From the NCBI RefSeq assembly GCF_000348745.1, contig NC_020812.1, positions 691,444 through 755,443 of the forward strand: 64,000 bases of DNA, written 5' to 3'. The notes beneath the pieces are model-generated. The model saw only the letters and a program-made list of their open reading frames with translations. It made no database searches and was not told the DNA's origin. This document shows positions 53,542 through 63,016 of the stretch, in pieces; position 1 is the first letter of the stretch; every line of letters begins with the position of its first letter. A program made the translations under genes and the position numbers. The DNA is from Micavibrio aeruginosavorus EPB. GTDB taxonomy: Bacteria > Pseudomonadota > Alphaproteobacteria > Micavibrionales > Micavibrionaceae.

Positions 53542-54816
53542 ATGAATTACAGTACGCACACCACCGTGGATTTTCTGGCGCAAACCTTGCTGCAACGCTG
53601 GGTGCCGAAATGGTATGGCGCGTTTTGCGATCCGAACAATGGCGGGTTTTATGAACGGCTGGGGGATCAATTCGTGCCCCGTATGGGGCAACCGCGCCGC
53701 CTGCTGACCCATTGCCGGCAATTGGCCATGTATGCGCATGCATCGGCGCACACGCGCGGGGCGTTCAAACCGGATTTGAAAAAACATTTCGATCGCATGC
53801 TGGCCACGTTCTACGTCCCGGAAACGGGTGGGTGGCGGTTCAGTGTGGATGATGATGGTCATCCCGTGGACGGCACATATGATTTATATGCCTTGTCCTT
53901 CGTCATATTTTCCATGGCGCATTATTATGCGGCCACGCATGATGAACGTGCGCATACCCATGCTCTTGATCTTCTGAAATTTATCGAAACGCATTTCGTG
54001 ATGCCGGGATTGCCCGGGTATGCCGAGGCCATTGATACGCAATTAAAGCCCATCCCGCGCCAGCGCCGCCAAAACCCGCATATGCATTTGTTGGAAGCGT
54101 GTTTGTTCGCTGAAAATACATGGGGCGATCGGGGTTTTGCCGTGATGGCGGATCGAATGGTGGATTTGTTCCATCATTATTTTTATATCCGCGATTTTGG
54201 GCAATTGTGTGAATTCTTCACCGATACATTGAAACCTGATCCCAAGGACGGAAACAAAGTTGAGCCCGGCCATTATTGCGAATGGGTCTGGCTGTTAAAG
54301 AAACACGCTTTTTTGCGTGGGTATGATTCCATGCATGATGATCTCTGTGCCGAGTTACTCAGCTGGGCCAATGCCCATGGCTGGGATTACGTGCATGGCG
54401 GAATTTATGACGTTGTGTCGCCAGATGGTGACGTTCTAACCGACAGCAAACGTCTTTGGCCGTTTACGGAAGCGTTGAAGGCCAATGCCCTGATGCTGGA
54501 TGTCGTGCCAGAGATTGATAAGGCGCCGTTGAAAAATCGTATGGCCAAAATGGTCAGTGTGTTCCGCGAACATTATATGAGCGAGCGCGGGTTCTGGGTT
54601 GAATGGCTGCATCGCGATTTAACGCCGGCGGTGGATTATATGCCGGGCACCACGCCGTATCATGTGTATTTCGGCATCATGGAAACATACGCCGTGATGC
54701 ATGCGCGCGGGCGCAGCGTGTCATGGCGGGCGGGAATTTTACTGGGGCTGTACACGATCCGGCGGCAATTATCCGGCGTGGTACGCGGTGTGAAGGCAAA
54801 AATAAAGGCCGGGTAA
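53542..54816 (+). CDS. AGE-family sugar epimerase/isomerase
   Basis: The AGE family includes N-acylglucosamine 2-epimerase and mannose isomerase. The 424 residues form the expected alpha/alpha barrel pattern: RRLLTHCRQLAMYAHASA, YDLYALSFVIFSMAHYYAAT, NPHMHLLEACLFAENT, EPGHYCEWVWLLKK and LWPFTEALKANALML. The conserved histidines of the active site are present. Mannose or N-acetylglucosamine is likely; sequence does not decide. Divergent from the deacetylase-family gene; the stop codon lies in the loop of the terminator. Confidence 0.88.
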   Translation: MNYSTHTTVDFLAQTLLQRWVPKWYGAFCDPNNGGFYERLGDQFVPRMGQPRRLLTHCRQLAMYAHASAHTRGAFKPDLKKHFDRMLATFYVPETGGWRFSVDDDGHPVDGTYDLYALSFVIFSMAHYYAATHDERAHTHALDLLKFIETHFVMPGLPGYAEAIDTQLKPIPRQRRQNPHMHLLEACLFAENTWGDRGFAVMADRMVDLFHHYFYIRDFGQLCEFFTDTLKPDPKDGNKVEPGHYCEWVWLLKKHAFLRGYDSMHDDLCAELLSWANAHGWDYVHGGIYDVVSPDGDVLTDSKRLWPFTEALKANALMLDVVPEIDKAPLKNRMAKMVSVFREHYMSERGFWVEWLHRDLTPAVDYMPGTTPYHVYFGIMETYAVMHARGRSVSWRAGILLGLYTIRRQLSGVVRGVKAKIKAG

Positions 54817-54830
54817 ATCCCGGCCTTTAA
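54804..54830. terminator. Bidirectional intrinsic terminator
   Basis: Perfect ten-base stem AAAGGCCGGG (54804-54813) and CCCGGCCTTT (54819-54828), loop TAAAT. The loop contains the AGE-family gene's stop codon. The leftward strand has TTTATTTTT after the stem, so it also serves the convergent lipoprotein gene. Confidence 0.87.
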
Positions 54831-54932
54831 ATTCTTTCTTGGCGAACGCTTATTGCGCGTATTCCTTCGGCGTCAAGGTCACCGGAGCGGAGCCGTTATT
54901 GTCATTCGCGGCTGGGCCGGATGTTTTATAGC

Positions 54933-55727
54933 TCATGAATGTCGGCGGCTCGATGGCGGCTGGGGTTTTTTTCCAGCCGCCGGTTCCACATTCGTAACAC
55001 CATCAGCCGACGGCGGTAACGTGCGGTTATAGGCCAATTCCTGTGGGCTTAATTGGAAGCCAACCAGAACGCGGTACGATCCGATATCCGCACCGGCGGG
55101 CATAACCTGACGGATGGCCTCGCTTTGGCTGATTTGATCCGTGGTCTTGTCATACGACAAGGTGGCGGCGAAAATTTCCTTGGCCAGAATGGACCCTTGC
55201 GCGTTTGTCACCGCAACGAAATAGGGGTAGGAGAAGCTCGGTTTTTCGCTGTTCGTGCCGCGGCCTTTCGCACCCAATGCTCCGTTGAACCCAATCTCCA
55301 TATCCATCACCATGCCTTTGTCATCGGTGGTGCAGCTATGGCTGACGATGTTCATCTCAACGGACGATACGTCTTGACCGGCCTTCGGCATGTCGGGATT
55401 GGTGAATTGGTGCACTTCTTTCAGGTCGGTGACCAGTTGGACATGCGGGCATCCGCCCATGGCTCCGGCAACCTGTGTGGTGGCATCGCCACCGGCGGCG
55501 GGCATGATGGCGGCGGCGTTTGCGGCATCGGCCACGGCCGGATCGGTTGCGAACGGGTTCAAATCGTCCAGTTTAATGCTGGCGATTTTGGTCGACAGAT
55601 CGGACACGCCGGTCACAACCGTATCGCTGACCGTATTGGCGGCGGTTTCCATGGTTTCACAAGCGCTTAAACCCAGGGCGGCCGTGGTGGCCAGCAGAAG
55701 GACAAAGGTCCGGGTATTGAATGTCAT
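54933..55727 (-). CDS. Lipoprotein with a slippery A-run near its 3' end
   Basis: The 264-residue product has a lipoprotein signal ending LGLSAC (Cys21), an alanine-rich linker, and a globular domain (about 110-240: CPHVQLVTDLKEVHQF, NIVSHSCTTDDKGMVMDMEI, SYRVLVGFQLSPQELAYNRTLPP) not recognised as a known family. GGGGAGAG precedes the ATG. Near the end the frame meets A_AAA_AAA (54972-54966). In the normal frame it stops 31 bases later after an implausible arginine/serine-rich tail. In the -1 frame it runs on for 38 codons to a TAA at 54850-54852, ending SAPVTLTPKEYAQ, close to the terminator. The true C-terminus may therefore be the longer one. Confidence 0.78.
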   Translation of the reverse strand: MTFNTRTFVLLLATTAALGLSACETMETAANTVSDTVVTGVSDLSTKIASIKLDDLNPFATDPAVADAANAAAIMPAAGGDATTQVAGAMGGCPHVQLVTDLKEVHQFTNPDMPKAGQDVSSVEMNIVSHSCTTDDKGMVMDMEIGFNGALGAKGRGTNSEKPSFSYPYFVAVTNAQGSILAKEIFAATLSYDKTTDQISQSEAIRQVMPAGADIGSYRVLVGFQLSPQELAYNRTLPPSADGVTNVEPAAGKKPQPPSSRRHS

Positions 55728-55870
55728 GGTGGGCTCTCCCCGATCTATTTTTGATAACCTGTCCCTTGTACGAAATTGGGGGGGATTCGGGCAAGAAATG
55801 AATGGGGGTTCCCCGGGATTATTCAGGGTTTTAATGGACAAAATGGGACCCATTTCCTATATAAACCCTT

Positions 55871-56845
55871 ATGACACAGACAGAATCCGCAGAAAAACGC
55901 CCTTTAACCATTCTTCTGGCCGCCCCCCGGGGGTTTTGTGCCGGGGTGGACCGGGCGATCCAAATCGTTGAACGCGCGCTGGTGAAATACGGCGCGCCGG
56001 TCTATGTCCGCCATGAAATCGTCCATAACAAATTCGTGGTCGATAATTTGCGGGCCAAGGGCGCAGTGTTTGTCGAGGAACTGGACGAAATTCCCGATGA
56101 CGGGCAACCGGTGATTTTCTCTGCCCATGGTGTGCCGAAACAGGTCCCGGCGGACGCCGCCGCGCGCGAAATGTTTTACATCGACGCCACATGCCCGCTG
56201 GTCAGCAAGGTTCACCGCGAAGCTGAACGCCATTTTAAAAATGGTCGCCAGTTGATTTTGATTGGTCACCGCGGTCACCCGGAAGTGATCGGCACGATGG
56301 GGCAATTGCCGTGCGGCGCGGTCGTTCTGGTGGAAACGCTGGACGATGTGGCAACGCTGCAGGTACGCGATGAAAATAATCTGGCCTATTGCACGCAAAC
56401 GACATTATCGGTTGATGATACGGCGGACATCGTTGCCGCGTTGAAAGAACGCTTCCCAACGATTGAAGGCCCGCATAAAGAGGACATTTGCTACGCCACC
56501 ACCAACCGCCAGGGTGCGGTGAAGGCGATTGCCACGCGGGCCGATGCGTTGATCGTGATTGGGGCGCCCAATTCATCCAATTCCAACCGTCTGGTTGAGG
56601 TTGGGGCCAATGGCGGATGCAAAAAATCCATGCTGGTCCAGCGCGCCGCCGATATTGATTGGGCGTGGGTGGATGATGACATTCACACGCTGGGCCTGAC
56701 CGCCGGGGCATCCGCACCGGAAGTGCTGGTCGAGGAAGTGATCACCGCCGCGAAACAACGGTTTGATGTAACGGTGGAAGAAGTCACCATCACCCAGGAA
56801 AATGTGGTGTTTAAGGTGCCGGGGATTTTGTCAGCGGCTGAATAA
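55871..56845 (+). CDS. ispH: 4-hydroxy-3-methylbut-2-enyl diphosphate reductase
   Basis: IspH is the last, iron-sulphur-containing enzyme of the non-mevalonate isoprenoid route. The 324 residues hold the three cluster cysteines ([23 protein letters not shown] and [11 protein letters not shown]) and [13 protein letters not shown]. Length is normal. Its end overlaps that of the convergent metallopeptidase gene by 35 bases. In many alphaproteobacteria thrB and rnhA follow directly; here they lie about 1.3 kb further on. Confidence 0.96.
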   Translation: MTQTESAEKRPLTILLAAPRGFCAGVDRAIQIVERALVKYGAPVYVRHEIVHNKFVVDNLRAKGAVFVEELDEIPDDGQPVIFSAHGVPKQVPADAAAREMFYIDATCPLVSKVHREAERHFKNGRQLILIGHRGHPEVIGTMGQLPCGAVVLVETLDDVATLQVRDENNLAYCTQTTLSVDDTADIVAALKERFPTIEGPHKEDICYATTNRQGAVKAIATRADALIVIGAPNSSNSNRLVEVGANGGCKKSMLVQRAADIDWAWVDDDIHTLGLTAGASAPEVLVEEVITAAKQRFDVTVEEVTITQENVVFKVPGILSAAE

Positions 56846-57914
56846 TCGGCTGTGTGATCAGGCGCGGTTCGATATACCCGTTATACGCCCGGGCCAGAAA
56901 CGCTGCACGCGTAATCCCGATTGTCGCCAAGGCCTCACGCAGGGTGGGTAGGCTGCGATCATCAACAATATTCAAATCCATATTCAAATCACGCAGGCTG
57001 GCCTTGTTATCAAATGATAACCGGCTGGGGCGGGCAAAGTCCTGTGCGCATTTCATTGCACCGGGGCGGGTGAATGGATTGGGGCCGAACCCATGGCCGA
57101 TATCCAGAATGTCATCGGGGTCCAGCCGGACGAAGATGATATTTTCGCCGTCATTGCGTATGCGTGATGCGATAATCTGCGCGTAATTGTCGATGGCCAG
57201 CGCATGGTAATGATCGGCAAAGCTTGTCGGGTTTTGTCCTGCGGGCAGGGGGCCAGCGAAGAAATTGCGATCCAGAACCGTTTTGGCGGCGTGGGCCATG
57301 GCGGTGTGCAAATTGCCATAGGTCAGGCGCAGTGAATTAAAATGGCTGACGCTCATCGGGTCGGTGCGCGTCGTTTTGTACAATGTTGCATCATGCACAG
57401 CCATCAGGCTGTTCAGCCAGGCTTGCTTTACATACGCATCCTGTTCGCATCGTTCCTGGGCCGTGATCCAGTCACGGGGGCACAGAATAATCCGGGTCAT
57501 CGGGTTATAGGGGCTGGCGTGCAATGCGGGGGCCGAGGATTTTTGCAGGGCGTGCATACCCTCGTGTACATGGGCGCTGAAAAGAAGGTTTTTGTCATCG
57601 CGGGCGTTGGGGCCATAAGCGATGCGGTTGTTAAACCCGTTTGTCCCGGCATCGGGTGGATAAATGAAGGATTGGTATGCGGCCATACAGGATGCGTCGG
57701 CGATTGGAATGTGACGGCATCCGATACGGGACAGGCGATTGAGGAAATCAATACCAACCGCGCCCAGATAAGGGTCGTTCAACCGTGCCAGATCGGCGCG
57801 GAGTGTCGCCAGCGCGGAATCCAGCACCACTTGCTCAGCATCATTGTTCCATGCGGATGAAAGCGAGCGCGATGATGACGTCGCGGAATGTCGGTCACGC
57901 GGCGAATCTTGCAT
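56811..57914 (-). CDS. Putative zinc metallopeptidase (HEGMH, DUF6782-like)
   Basis: The 367-residue product has [10 protein letters not shown] at about residues 115-124, the HExxH signature of zinc metallopeptidases. A downstream [15 protein letters not shown] (about 155-170) supplies a candidate third ligand. No signal peptide or membrane helix is visible, so it is probably cytoplasmic. It resembles the putative metallopeptidase group DUF6782, but that assignment is from memory of the pattern. AGG lies eight bases before the ATG. It is antisense within the ispH-thrB-rnhA neighbourhood and overlaps ispH by 35 bases. Confidence 0.72.
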   Translation of the reverse strand: MQDSPRDRHSATSSSRSLSSAWNNDAEQVVLDSALATLRADLARLNDPYLGAVGIDFLNRLSRIGCRHIPIADASCMAAYQSFIYPPDAGTNGFNNRIAYGPNARDDKNLLFSAHVHEGMHALQKSSAPALHASPYNPMTRIILCPRDWITAQERCEQDAYVKQAWLNSLMAVHDATLYKTTRTDPMSVSHFNSLRLTYGNLHTAMAHAAKTVLDRNFFAGPLPAGQNPTSFADHYHALAIDNYAQIIASRIRNDGENIIFVRLDPDDILDIGHGFGPNPFTRPGAMKCAQDFARPSRLSFDNKASLRDLNMDLNIVDDRSLPTLREALATIGITRAAFLARAYNGYIEPRLITQPIIQPLTKSPAP

Positions 57915-58117
57915 AATAAAACCTGTTCAATCGTTCTTATTGTTGGTGGCGATTGTAGGGCGCGGCCATCACTCTGGCAAGCCCGGGGCGGGGGGATACA
58001 GGCAAGGGACTGAAACTCTTGTATATTGTTCTTGATTACGTTGAATTTGTGCGTTGAAACATTTGGAAAATGATATGCTTTCCCACGTTTGTGATTCACA
58101 TTTTTTGAAAAACCATC

Positions 58118-59080
58118 ATGGCCGTTTATACAAAAATCGACATTGCCGATGCCCGCGAATTGCTCAGCCACTATGAACTGGGTGACGTGACAACGTTGGA
58201 GGGGATTGAGCAGGGGGTCGAAAATACCAACTATCACCTGCACACCACGACGGGGCGTTATATTTTGACGCTTTTCGAAAAGCGCGTTGATCCGGTCAAT
58301 CTGCCGTTCTTTTTTGCCTGGACGGATTATCTGGCGACCAAGGGTATAACGTGCCCGCATATCGTGCGTGATGCCGATGGCGCGATGATCCGGAATGTAC
58401 GCGGCCGCCCGGCGGCGGTTATTTCGTTTTTGGATGGTGATCCGTTGCCGCACGGAAAAATCAATCCAGTAGCGTGTGGCGAGGTCGGGGCCTTGCTGGG
58501 CAAGATGCACAAGCTGGGCCAAAAATTTGACCAGACGCGGGATAATTCGATGGGGTTGCCCGCGTGGAAGGATCTGGCCGCACGCACGGCGGGGCGGGCC
58601 GATGATGTTGAAAAGGGGCTGGCCCATTTCATCTCCACCGAAATTTTCCAGTTGGAAAAAGAATGGCCGAGCGTCGACGACCTGCCGCGTGGGACGGTTC
58701 ATGCCGATTTGTTCCCGGATAATGTGTTTTTTAAACGGGGAAAGTTGGCGGGGGTGATCGACTTCTATTTCTCCTGCACGGATTTTTTCGTTTATGACCT
58801 GATGCTGACCGCCAATGCGTGGTGTTTTGATTCACGGCAACATTTGCTGGCGTCCCGCTGGGATGCGTTTATCGCCGGGTACGAAAGCGCCCGTAAATTG
58901 ACCAAAGCGGAAAAGGCGTATATGCAATTCTTTGGCCGGGCGGCGGCATTGCGTATTGCGCTGACACGGTTGAATGATTTTCTGTTTCACCCGCATGATG
59001 CCATTGTGACGCCGAAGGACCCGGTTGAATATTTAAACATCCTGCGTTGGCACCAAAACCACGATATCGCCGAAAAATGA
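58118..59080 (+). CDS. thrB: Homoserine kinase (ThrB, APH-fold type)
   Basis: This enzyme makes O-phosphohomoserine for threonine synthesis. The 320 residues are of the aminoglycoside-phosphotransferase-like type common in alphaproteobacteria, not the GHMP type: [22 protein letters not shown], the catalytic loop [14 protein letters not shown] and the metal site [17 protein letters not shown]. The stop overlaps the rnhA start (ATGA), so the two are coupled. A gap of about 200 bases precedes it, with no gene. Confidence 0.95.
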   Translation: MAVYTKIDIADARELLSHYELGDVTTLEGIEQGVENTNYHLHTTTGRYILTLFEKRVDPVNLPFFFAWTDYLATKGITCPHIVRDADGAMIRNVRGRPAAVISFLDGDPLPHGKINPVACGEVGALLGKMHKLGQKFDQTRDNSMGLPAWKDLAARTAGRADDVEKGLAHFISTEIFQLEKEWPSVDDLPRGTVHADLFPDNVFFKRGKLAGVIDFYFSCTDFFVYDLMLTANAWCFDSRQHLLASRWDAFIAGYESARKLTKAEKAYMQFFGRAAALRIALTRLNDFLFHPHDAIVTPKDPVEYLNILRWHQNHDIAEK

Positions 59081-59514
59081 GTACATCTCCGTCTAAAAAA
59101 GTTGAAATCTATACCGATGGCGCATGCAGCGGGAATCCCGGCCCGGGCGGCTGGGGGGCGATTTTGCGTTGGAATGGACATGAAAAGGAAATGTCCGGTG
59201 CCGAGGCCGACACCACCAACAACCGCATGGAAATGATGGCGGCCATTGCCGCGCTGGAAACATTGAAACGCGGTGTTGTCGTGGATCTGTATACCGACAG
59301 CGAATATTTAAAGCGCGGTGTCACCGAATGGATGGCGGGGTGGAAGGCCAAGGGCTGGCCCGCCCGCATTAAAAATCAGGATTTGTGGAAACGGTTGGAT
59401 TCCGTTTTGCAAAACCATGATGTGAAGTTTCATTGGGTGCGCGGCCATTCCGGCCACCCGGAAAATGAACGGTGTGACGAACTGGCGCGCAACGCGATCA
59501 AGACACTGCGATAA
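59077..59514 (+). CDS. rnhA: Ribonuclease HI
   Basis: RNase HI cuts RNA in RNA-DNA hybrids. The 145 residues contain the four catalytic carboxylates in their usual places: Asp in [17 protein letters not shown], Glu in [11 protein letters not shown], Asp in [12 protein letters not shown] and Asp in NERCDELA; the active-site histidine is in [11 protein letters not shown]. The chosen ATG overlaps the thrB stop. It is the last gene of the unit. Confidence 0.96.
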   Translation: MSTSPSKKVEIYTDGACSGNPGPGGWGAILRWNGHEKEMSGAEADTTNNRMEMMAAIAALETLKRGVVVDLYTDSEYLKRGVTEWMAGWKAKGWPARIKNQDLWKRLDSVLQNHDVKFHWVRGHSGHPENERCDELARNAIKTLR

Positions 59515-59557
59515 CGAATCGATTCTCTGTCCCAAATCATCGTTTTGAAAGGTCTGC

Positions 59558-59582
59558 TTGTGGATAACTGGGTTATCCACAA
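59558..59582. promoter_or_regulatory. Perfect inverted pair of DnaA boxes
   Basis: TTGTGGATAAC (59558-59568) and GTTATCCACAA (59572-59582) form a perfect 11-base inverted repeat with a three-base spacer. Each arm contains the strict DnaA-box consensus TTATCCACA. No T-run follows, so it is not a usual terminator. It lies in a 220-base non-coding gap between rnhA and an unknown gene. DnaA binding here is inference. Confidence 0.65.
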
Positions 59583-59734
59583 CGAAGACGCCCGATTCTG
59601 GCAAGAAACCGCCCCGTTTAAGGTTCCATTAAATTTTGCGGCACAAGGTGGATGTAACAGCGCAGTTCACGAAGCCGCAACACAACGGAAATTAAAAAGC
59701 GGCACGTGACATCGATCAGAGGAAGGAGCGCAAA

Positions 59735-60247
59735 ATGACGCACACCGTGACGACAGACATCAGAATGATGACGACGAACACGCCCAACCCGTTCATGCAG
59801 AACCAGGCCCATGCCGGTGATCGGATTGCTTTGCCCATTCCGCCCGCCCCGCATATTGGGATCGCACCGGACAACAAACCGGATACGCGCTTTGAACTGG
59901 AAGTTTACGCCCGCTTTATGCGCCATCTGCGCGATGTGCCGAACAGCCGGATGGATATTAAAATCCTGGCCGCGATCGGGTTTACCGCCGACATGATGGA
60001 TGTGGGCGATGCCATGGTGGCAAAGACGTTGGTGGATATGGGGCTGCGGGCACCGCGCCGGGCGTTCCCGCATTCATTTCTGGAATTTGCCGATCGGACC
60101 CAACAACGCAGTGCGTGGGATCACACATCCACCGCGCCGGACAGCCTTGTGGCCCTGCAAACGCACTGGAACGCCATTGGTGAAGATCGGTTTGCCAGCG
60201 CATCGCGCACTGATTTTGTAACGGTGAACGAATTCTTCCCGACATAA
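59735..60247 (+). CDS. 170-residue protein of unknown function
   Basis: I do not recognise this protein. It has no signal peptide or membrane segment. A proline/asparagine-rich head (1-50) is followed by a helical part (DTRFELEVYARFMRHLRDVP, then DIKILAAIGFTADMMDVGDAMVAKTLVDMGL) and a tail ending VNEFFPT. An AGGAGCG site seven to eight bases before the ATG is strong. It lies downstream of the DnaA-box pair and ends at a bidirectional terminator, so it forms its own unit. Confidence 0.65.
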   Translation: MTHTVTTDIRMMTTNTPNPFMQNQAHAGDRIALPIPPAPHIGIAPDNKPDTRFELEVYARFMRHLRDVPNSRMDIKILAAIGFTADMMDVGDAMVAKTLVDMGLRAPRRAFPHSFLEFADRTQQRSAWDHTSTAPDSLVALQTHWNAIGEDRFASASRTDFVTVNEFFPT

Positions 60248-60271
60248 GTTTCCACGGGTTCCTCCCCAAGG

Positions 60272-60306
60272 AAAAATCCCCCGGTCTGTGCGACCGGGGG
60301 ATTTTC
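60272..60306. terminator. Bidirectional intrinsic terminator
   Basis: Perfect 14-base stem AAAATCCCCCGGTC (60273-60286) and GACCGGGGGATTTT (60292-60305), loop TGTGC. It serves the unknown gene and the convergent PBP1A gene. Confidence 0.9.
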
Positions 60307-60326
60307 TAATGTGTGTCTGTGCAGTC

Positions 60327-62390
60327 TTAGTCGTTAAAGGACCAATCGCTTTTGCGCCCTTCTTCATCGGCGCGGGTGGCTTTATACGTGGGCCCACCGA
60401 AAATGCCTGTGCGGGGCTGGTCATTTGAGGCCGGGGCCGACAGCAGGTTGCTGATCAAATCACCAAAGGCGCTGTCCTGTGCCTGTTCCGCGTCGGGGTC
60501 GAATTCTGTGACCGGGGCCGGGGACAGCGACGACATAAATCCACCGCCACCACGGGCGTTATAGGCCCCCATGATGGTTTCGCGCCAGATGCGCGCCGGG
60601 AACGATCCGCCCGTTACACGTTTCATGGATGAATTGTCATCATTACCAACCCAAACACCGGCGATATAGGTATCGGTGAAGCCGATAAACCAGGCATCGC
60701 GGAAATCCTGGGACGTTCCGGTTTTACCCGCAGCCGGGTAGGGAACCTTTGCCCCCTGGCCTGTGCCGAATTCCAGCACGCCGGTCATCATCCCGGCCAG
60801 TTCCTGGGTCAGGCGCGGGTCAACAACCGAACGACCACGCACGATACGGCTGGACCGTTCGTAAATCAGGCGACCATCCTTGTCACGGACGCGGCGAATG
60901 GCATAAGGCTGGACCAATGATCCTTGATTGCCAATGGTGGCATAGGCGGACACCATTTGAATCAGCGGAATACCCGCACTGCCCAGCGACAGGCTGAGGT
61001 CACGGTTCAACGGGGCTTCAATCCCCAAACGGCGGGCCATATCAATGACGGAATCAACACCGAAGTGCTTGGTCAGTTGATAGGCGATGGTGTTGAGGGA
61101 ATAGGCCAGCGCCGCATAAAGCGGAATTTCGCCGTAATATTCGCCCTTGAAGTTGGTCGGGCGGTATTTCCCGGTGCGGATCGGTTCATCAACAACGATG
61201 GAATTACGGTTCATGCCGTTTTCCAACGCGGTCAGGTACACGATCGGCTTAAACGACGATCCCGGTTGGCGGTATGATTGCACGGCGCGGTTAAACTGGC
61301 TCAGGCCGTAATCCGTTCCACCCACCATGGCCAGAACGGCACCCGAATAATCCATGACAACAATCGCGCCCTGGGACACTTTTTTCTCGGTGGCGTCCTC
61401 GTTGCGCAGGGCCTTGGTCAAGGCCTCTTCCGCGGCGCGCTGAACGCCGGAATCCAGCGTGGTGTCGACGATCAGATCGGTGTTGGGTGTGCCGATCATA
61501 TCGGCCAGATCGCTCATCACCCAATCGCTGTAATAGCGCACAATGTCGCCGCCCGTTGGTTTGCGCAACGGGGCGGGCGCTTGTTCGGTCGCGCCCTTGC
61601 TTTGGGCGTCACTCAAATACCCGGCATCGCGCATGGCCATGATCACCGTATCGGCACGTTCACGGGCCAGCGACGGGTTGCTGTGCGGGGAATATTTCGA
61701 CGGGGCTTTCAACAAACCGGCAATGGTTGCGGATTCGCGCAAATTCATTTCGCGCGCGGATTTGTTGAAATAGGTCTGGGCCGCGGCTTCAACCCCGAAC
61801 GTACCCGCACCGAGATACACACGGTTTAGATACGCACTGAGGATTTCGTCCTTGGTCAGTTTCTGCTCTAGCCAGACGGCCAGCATTGCTTCCTGAATCT
61901 TACGCTTGTATGTGCGTTCGCGGGACAGAAACAGGTTTTTGGCCAATTGCTGTGTAATGGTCGATCCGCCCTGAACCACGCGGCCCGCTTTTATATTGCG
62001 GGCGGTGGCGCGCAACATACCAATCGGGTCGATACCAAAATGGTAATAGAAGCGGCGGTCTTCGATGGCCAGAACCGCGTGGATCAAATCCGGCGGCAAT
62101 TCCGCCACGGTGACGTTGACACCCTTCAGCTCGCCATACCGGGCGACCATTTCACCACGATCATCGCGAATGGTGATGGCGGCTTTGCGTTCAAAATCCG
62201 GCTTGTCGATCAGTTTCGGCAGTTCCGCGCCATACCATGCGATCACCAGCGACAGGGCAATAAAACCCCACAGCCCCGCAACAATGCACCAGCGCAAGGC
62301 GCGGCGGAGCAACCCCTCCTGCGGACGGGATTTGCGGGAGCGGGTGCTTTTACGCGTTGTGCTTTTCTGCGATGTCTTCTTTTTGGCCAT
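60327..62390 (-). CDS. mrcA: Penicillin-binding protein 1A, bifunctional
   Basis: Class A PBPs polymerise and cross-link peptidoglycan. The 687 residues have a basic cytoplasmic head, one membrane helix (about 32-52), the glycosyltransferase domain (IEDRRFYYHFGIDPIG, GGSTITQQLAKNLFL, RKIQEAMLAVWLE) and the transpeptidase domain with SxxK in PGSSFKP, SxN in YSLNT and KTGTS. The C-terminal 70 residues are a disordered tail. The gene symbol is by family; ponA is a synonym. It ends at a shared terminator. The gap upstream to the acetyltransferase gene holds nothing evident. Confidence 0.95.
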   Translation of the reverse strand: MAKKKTSQKSTTRKSTRSRKSRPQEGLLRRALRWCIVAGLWGFIALSLVIAWYGAELPKLIDKPDFERKAAITIRDDRGEMVARYGELKGVNVTVAELPPDLIHAVLAIEDRRFYYHFGIDPIGMLRATARNIKAGRVVQGGSTITQQLAKNLFLSRERTYKRKIQEAMLAVWLEQKLTKDEILSAYLNRVYLGAGTFGVEAAAQTYFNKSAREMNLRESATIAGLLKAPSKYSPHSNPSLARERADTVIMAMRDAGYLSDAQSKGATEQAPAPLRKPTGGDIVRYYSDWVMSDLADMIGTPNTDLIVDTTLDSGVQRAAEEALTKALRNEDATEKKVSQGAIVVMDYSGAVLAMVGGTDYGLSQFNRAVQSYRQPGSSFKPIVYLTALENGMNRNSIVVDEPIRTGKYRPTNFKGEYYGEIPLYAALAYSLNTIAYQLTKHFGVDSVIDMARRLGIEAPLNRDLSLSLGSAGIPLIQMVSAYATIGNQGSLVQPYAIRRVRDKDGRLIYERSSRIVRGRSVVDPRLTQELAGMMTGVLEFGTGQGAKVPYPAAGKTGTSQDFRDAWFIGFTDTYIAGVWVGNDDNSSMKRVTGGSFPARIWRETIMGAYNARGGGGFMSSLSPAPVTEFDPDAEQAQDSAFGDLISNLLSAPASNDQPRTGIFGGPTYKATRADEEGRKSDWSFND

Positions 62391-62478
62391 GGCGGCGTGA
62401 TACGGTCTTTTCAGTGTTTCAGCAAGAAATATAGGCCCAACATGCCCAAAATAGGGCAGGAAATGGGTTTTTTACGGA

Positions 62479-63012
62479 TTATGAGCAATCCATCCAATAC
62501 CGGCGGCGGGCCGGGAACTGGGCGGTGGCTGCGGTTTCTTCTTCAAACGTACAGCCCGCACCTTCGATAATCTCAATCGCCGATACATTGTCGGGCGATA
62601 CGGTGATCAGGGCTTTTTCCAGGCCAATATAATTGGCGTAGGGGCGTGATTTGGTCAGGATTTTCTTGCCATAGCCCTTGCCACGCATGGAGGGACGGAT
62701 AGCGAAATAAATATTGCCGCCCCATTTTTCCAAGTGCCAGTTCAGGCGATGGCGGATTTTCACAGTGCCCAGATAATGGTCATCCTTCACAAACCATAAA
62801 ACCGTTTCCGGCACAGGGTCGGCCCAATCCTGTAGCGGCTGGTGTTCGACCCCGCGTTCAGTCCGCAACATTTTGACGAAGCCGTCAAAATCCGCCCGCA
62901 GGTCGAGCATGTCGTAATATTTCAGGCGGTCTTCCGCATGAAATTCGGCCAGCGCTTCAAGGTAGCTGTCTTTATATTCGATATCGGGGCGGACGAGATG
63001 CGAAGCGGTCAT
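62479..63012 (-). CDS. GNAT-family acetyltransferase
   Basis: The 177-residue product has the GNAT core: LGTVKIRHRLNWHLEKWGGNIYFAIRPSMRGKGYGKKIL, where the R-G-K-G-Y-G loop binds the pyrophosphate of acetyl-CoA, followed by ALITVSPDNVSAIEIIEGAGCTFEEE. The substrate is unknown. The ATG at 63012 lies four bases after the mgtE stop, so they are probably co-transcribed. Further upstream frame overlaps mgtE and is not used. Confidence 0.88.
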   Translation of the reverse strand: MTASHLVRPDIEYKDSYLEALAEFHAEDRLKYYDMLDLRADFDGFVKMLRTERGVEHQPLQDWADPVPETVLWFVKDDHYLGTVKIRHRLNWHLEKWGGNIYFAIRPSMRGKGYGKKILTKSRPYANYIGLEKALITVSPDNVSAIEIIEGAGCTFEEETAATAQFPARRRYWMDCS

Positions 63013-63016
63013 GGTT

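Noticed and set aside
59515-59734. Replication origin at the DnaA-box pair
   Set aside because: Only two boxes, no AT-rich unwinding region or further boxes, and no dnaA, dnaN or hemE neighbours in the window.
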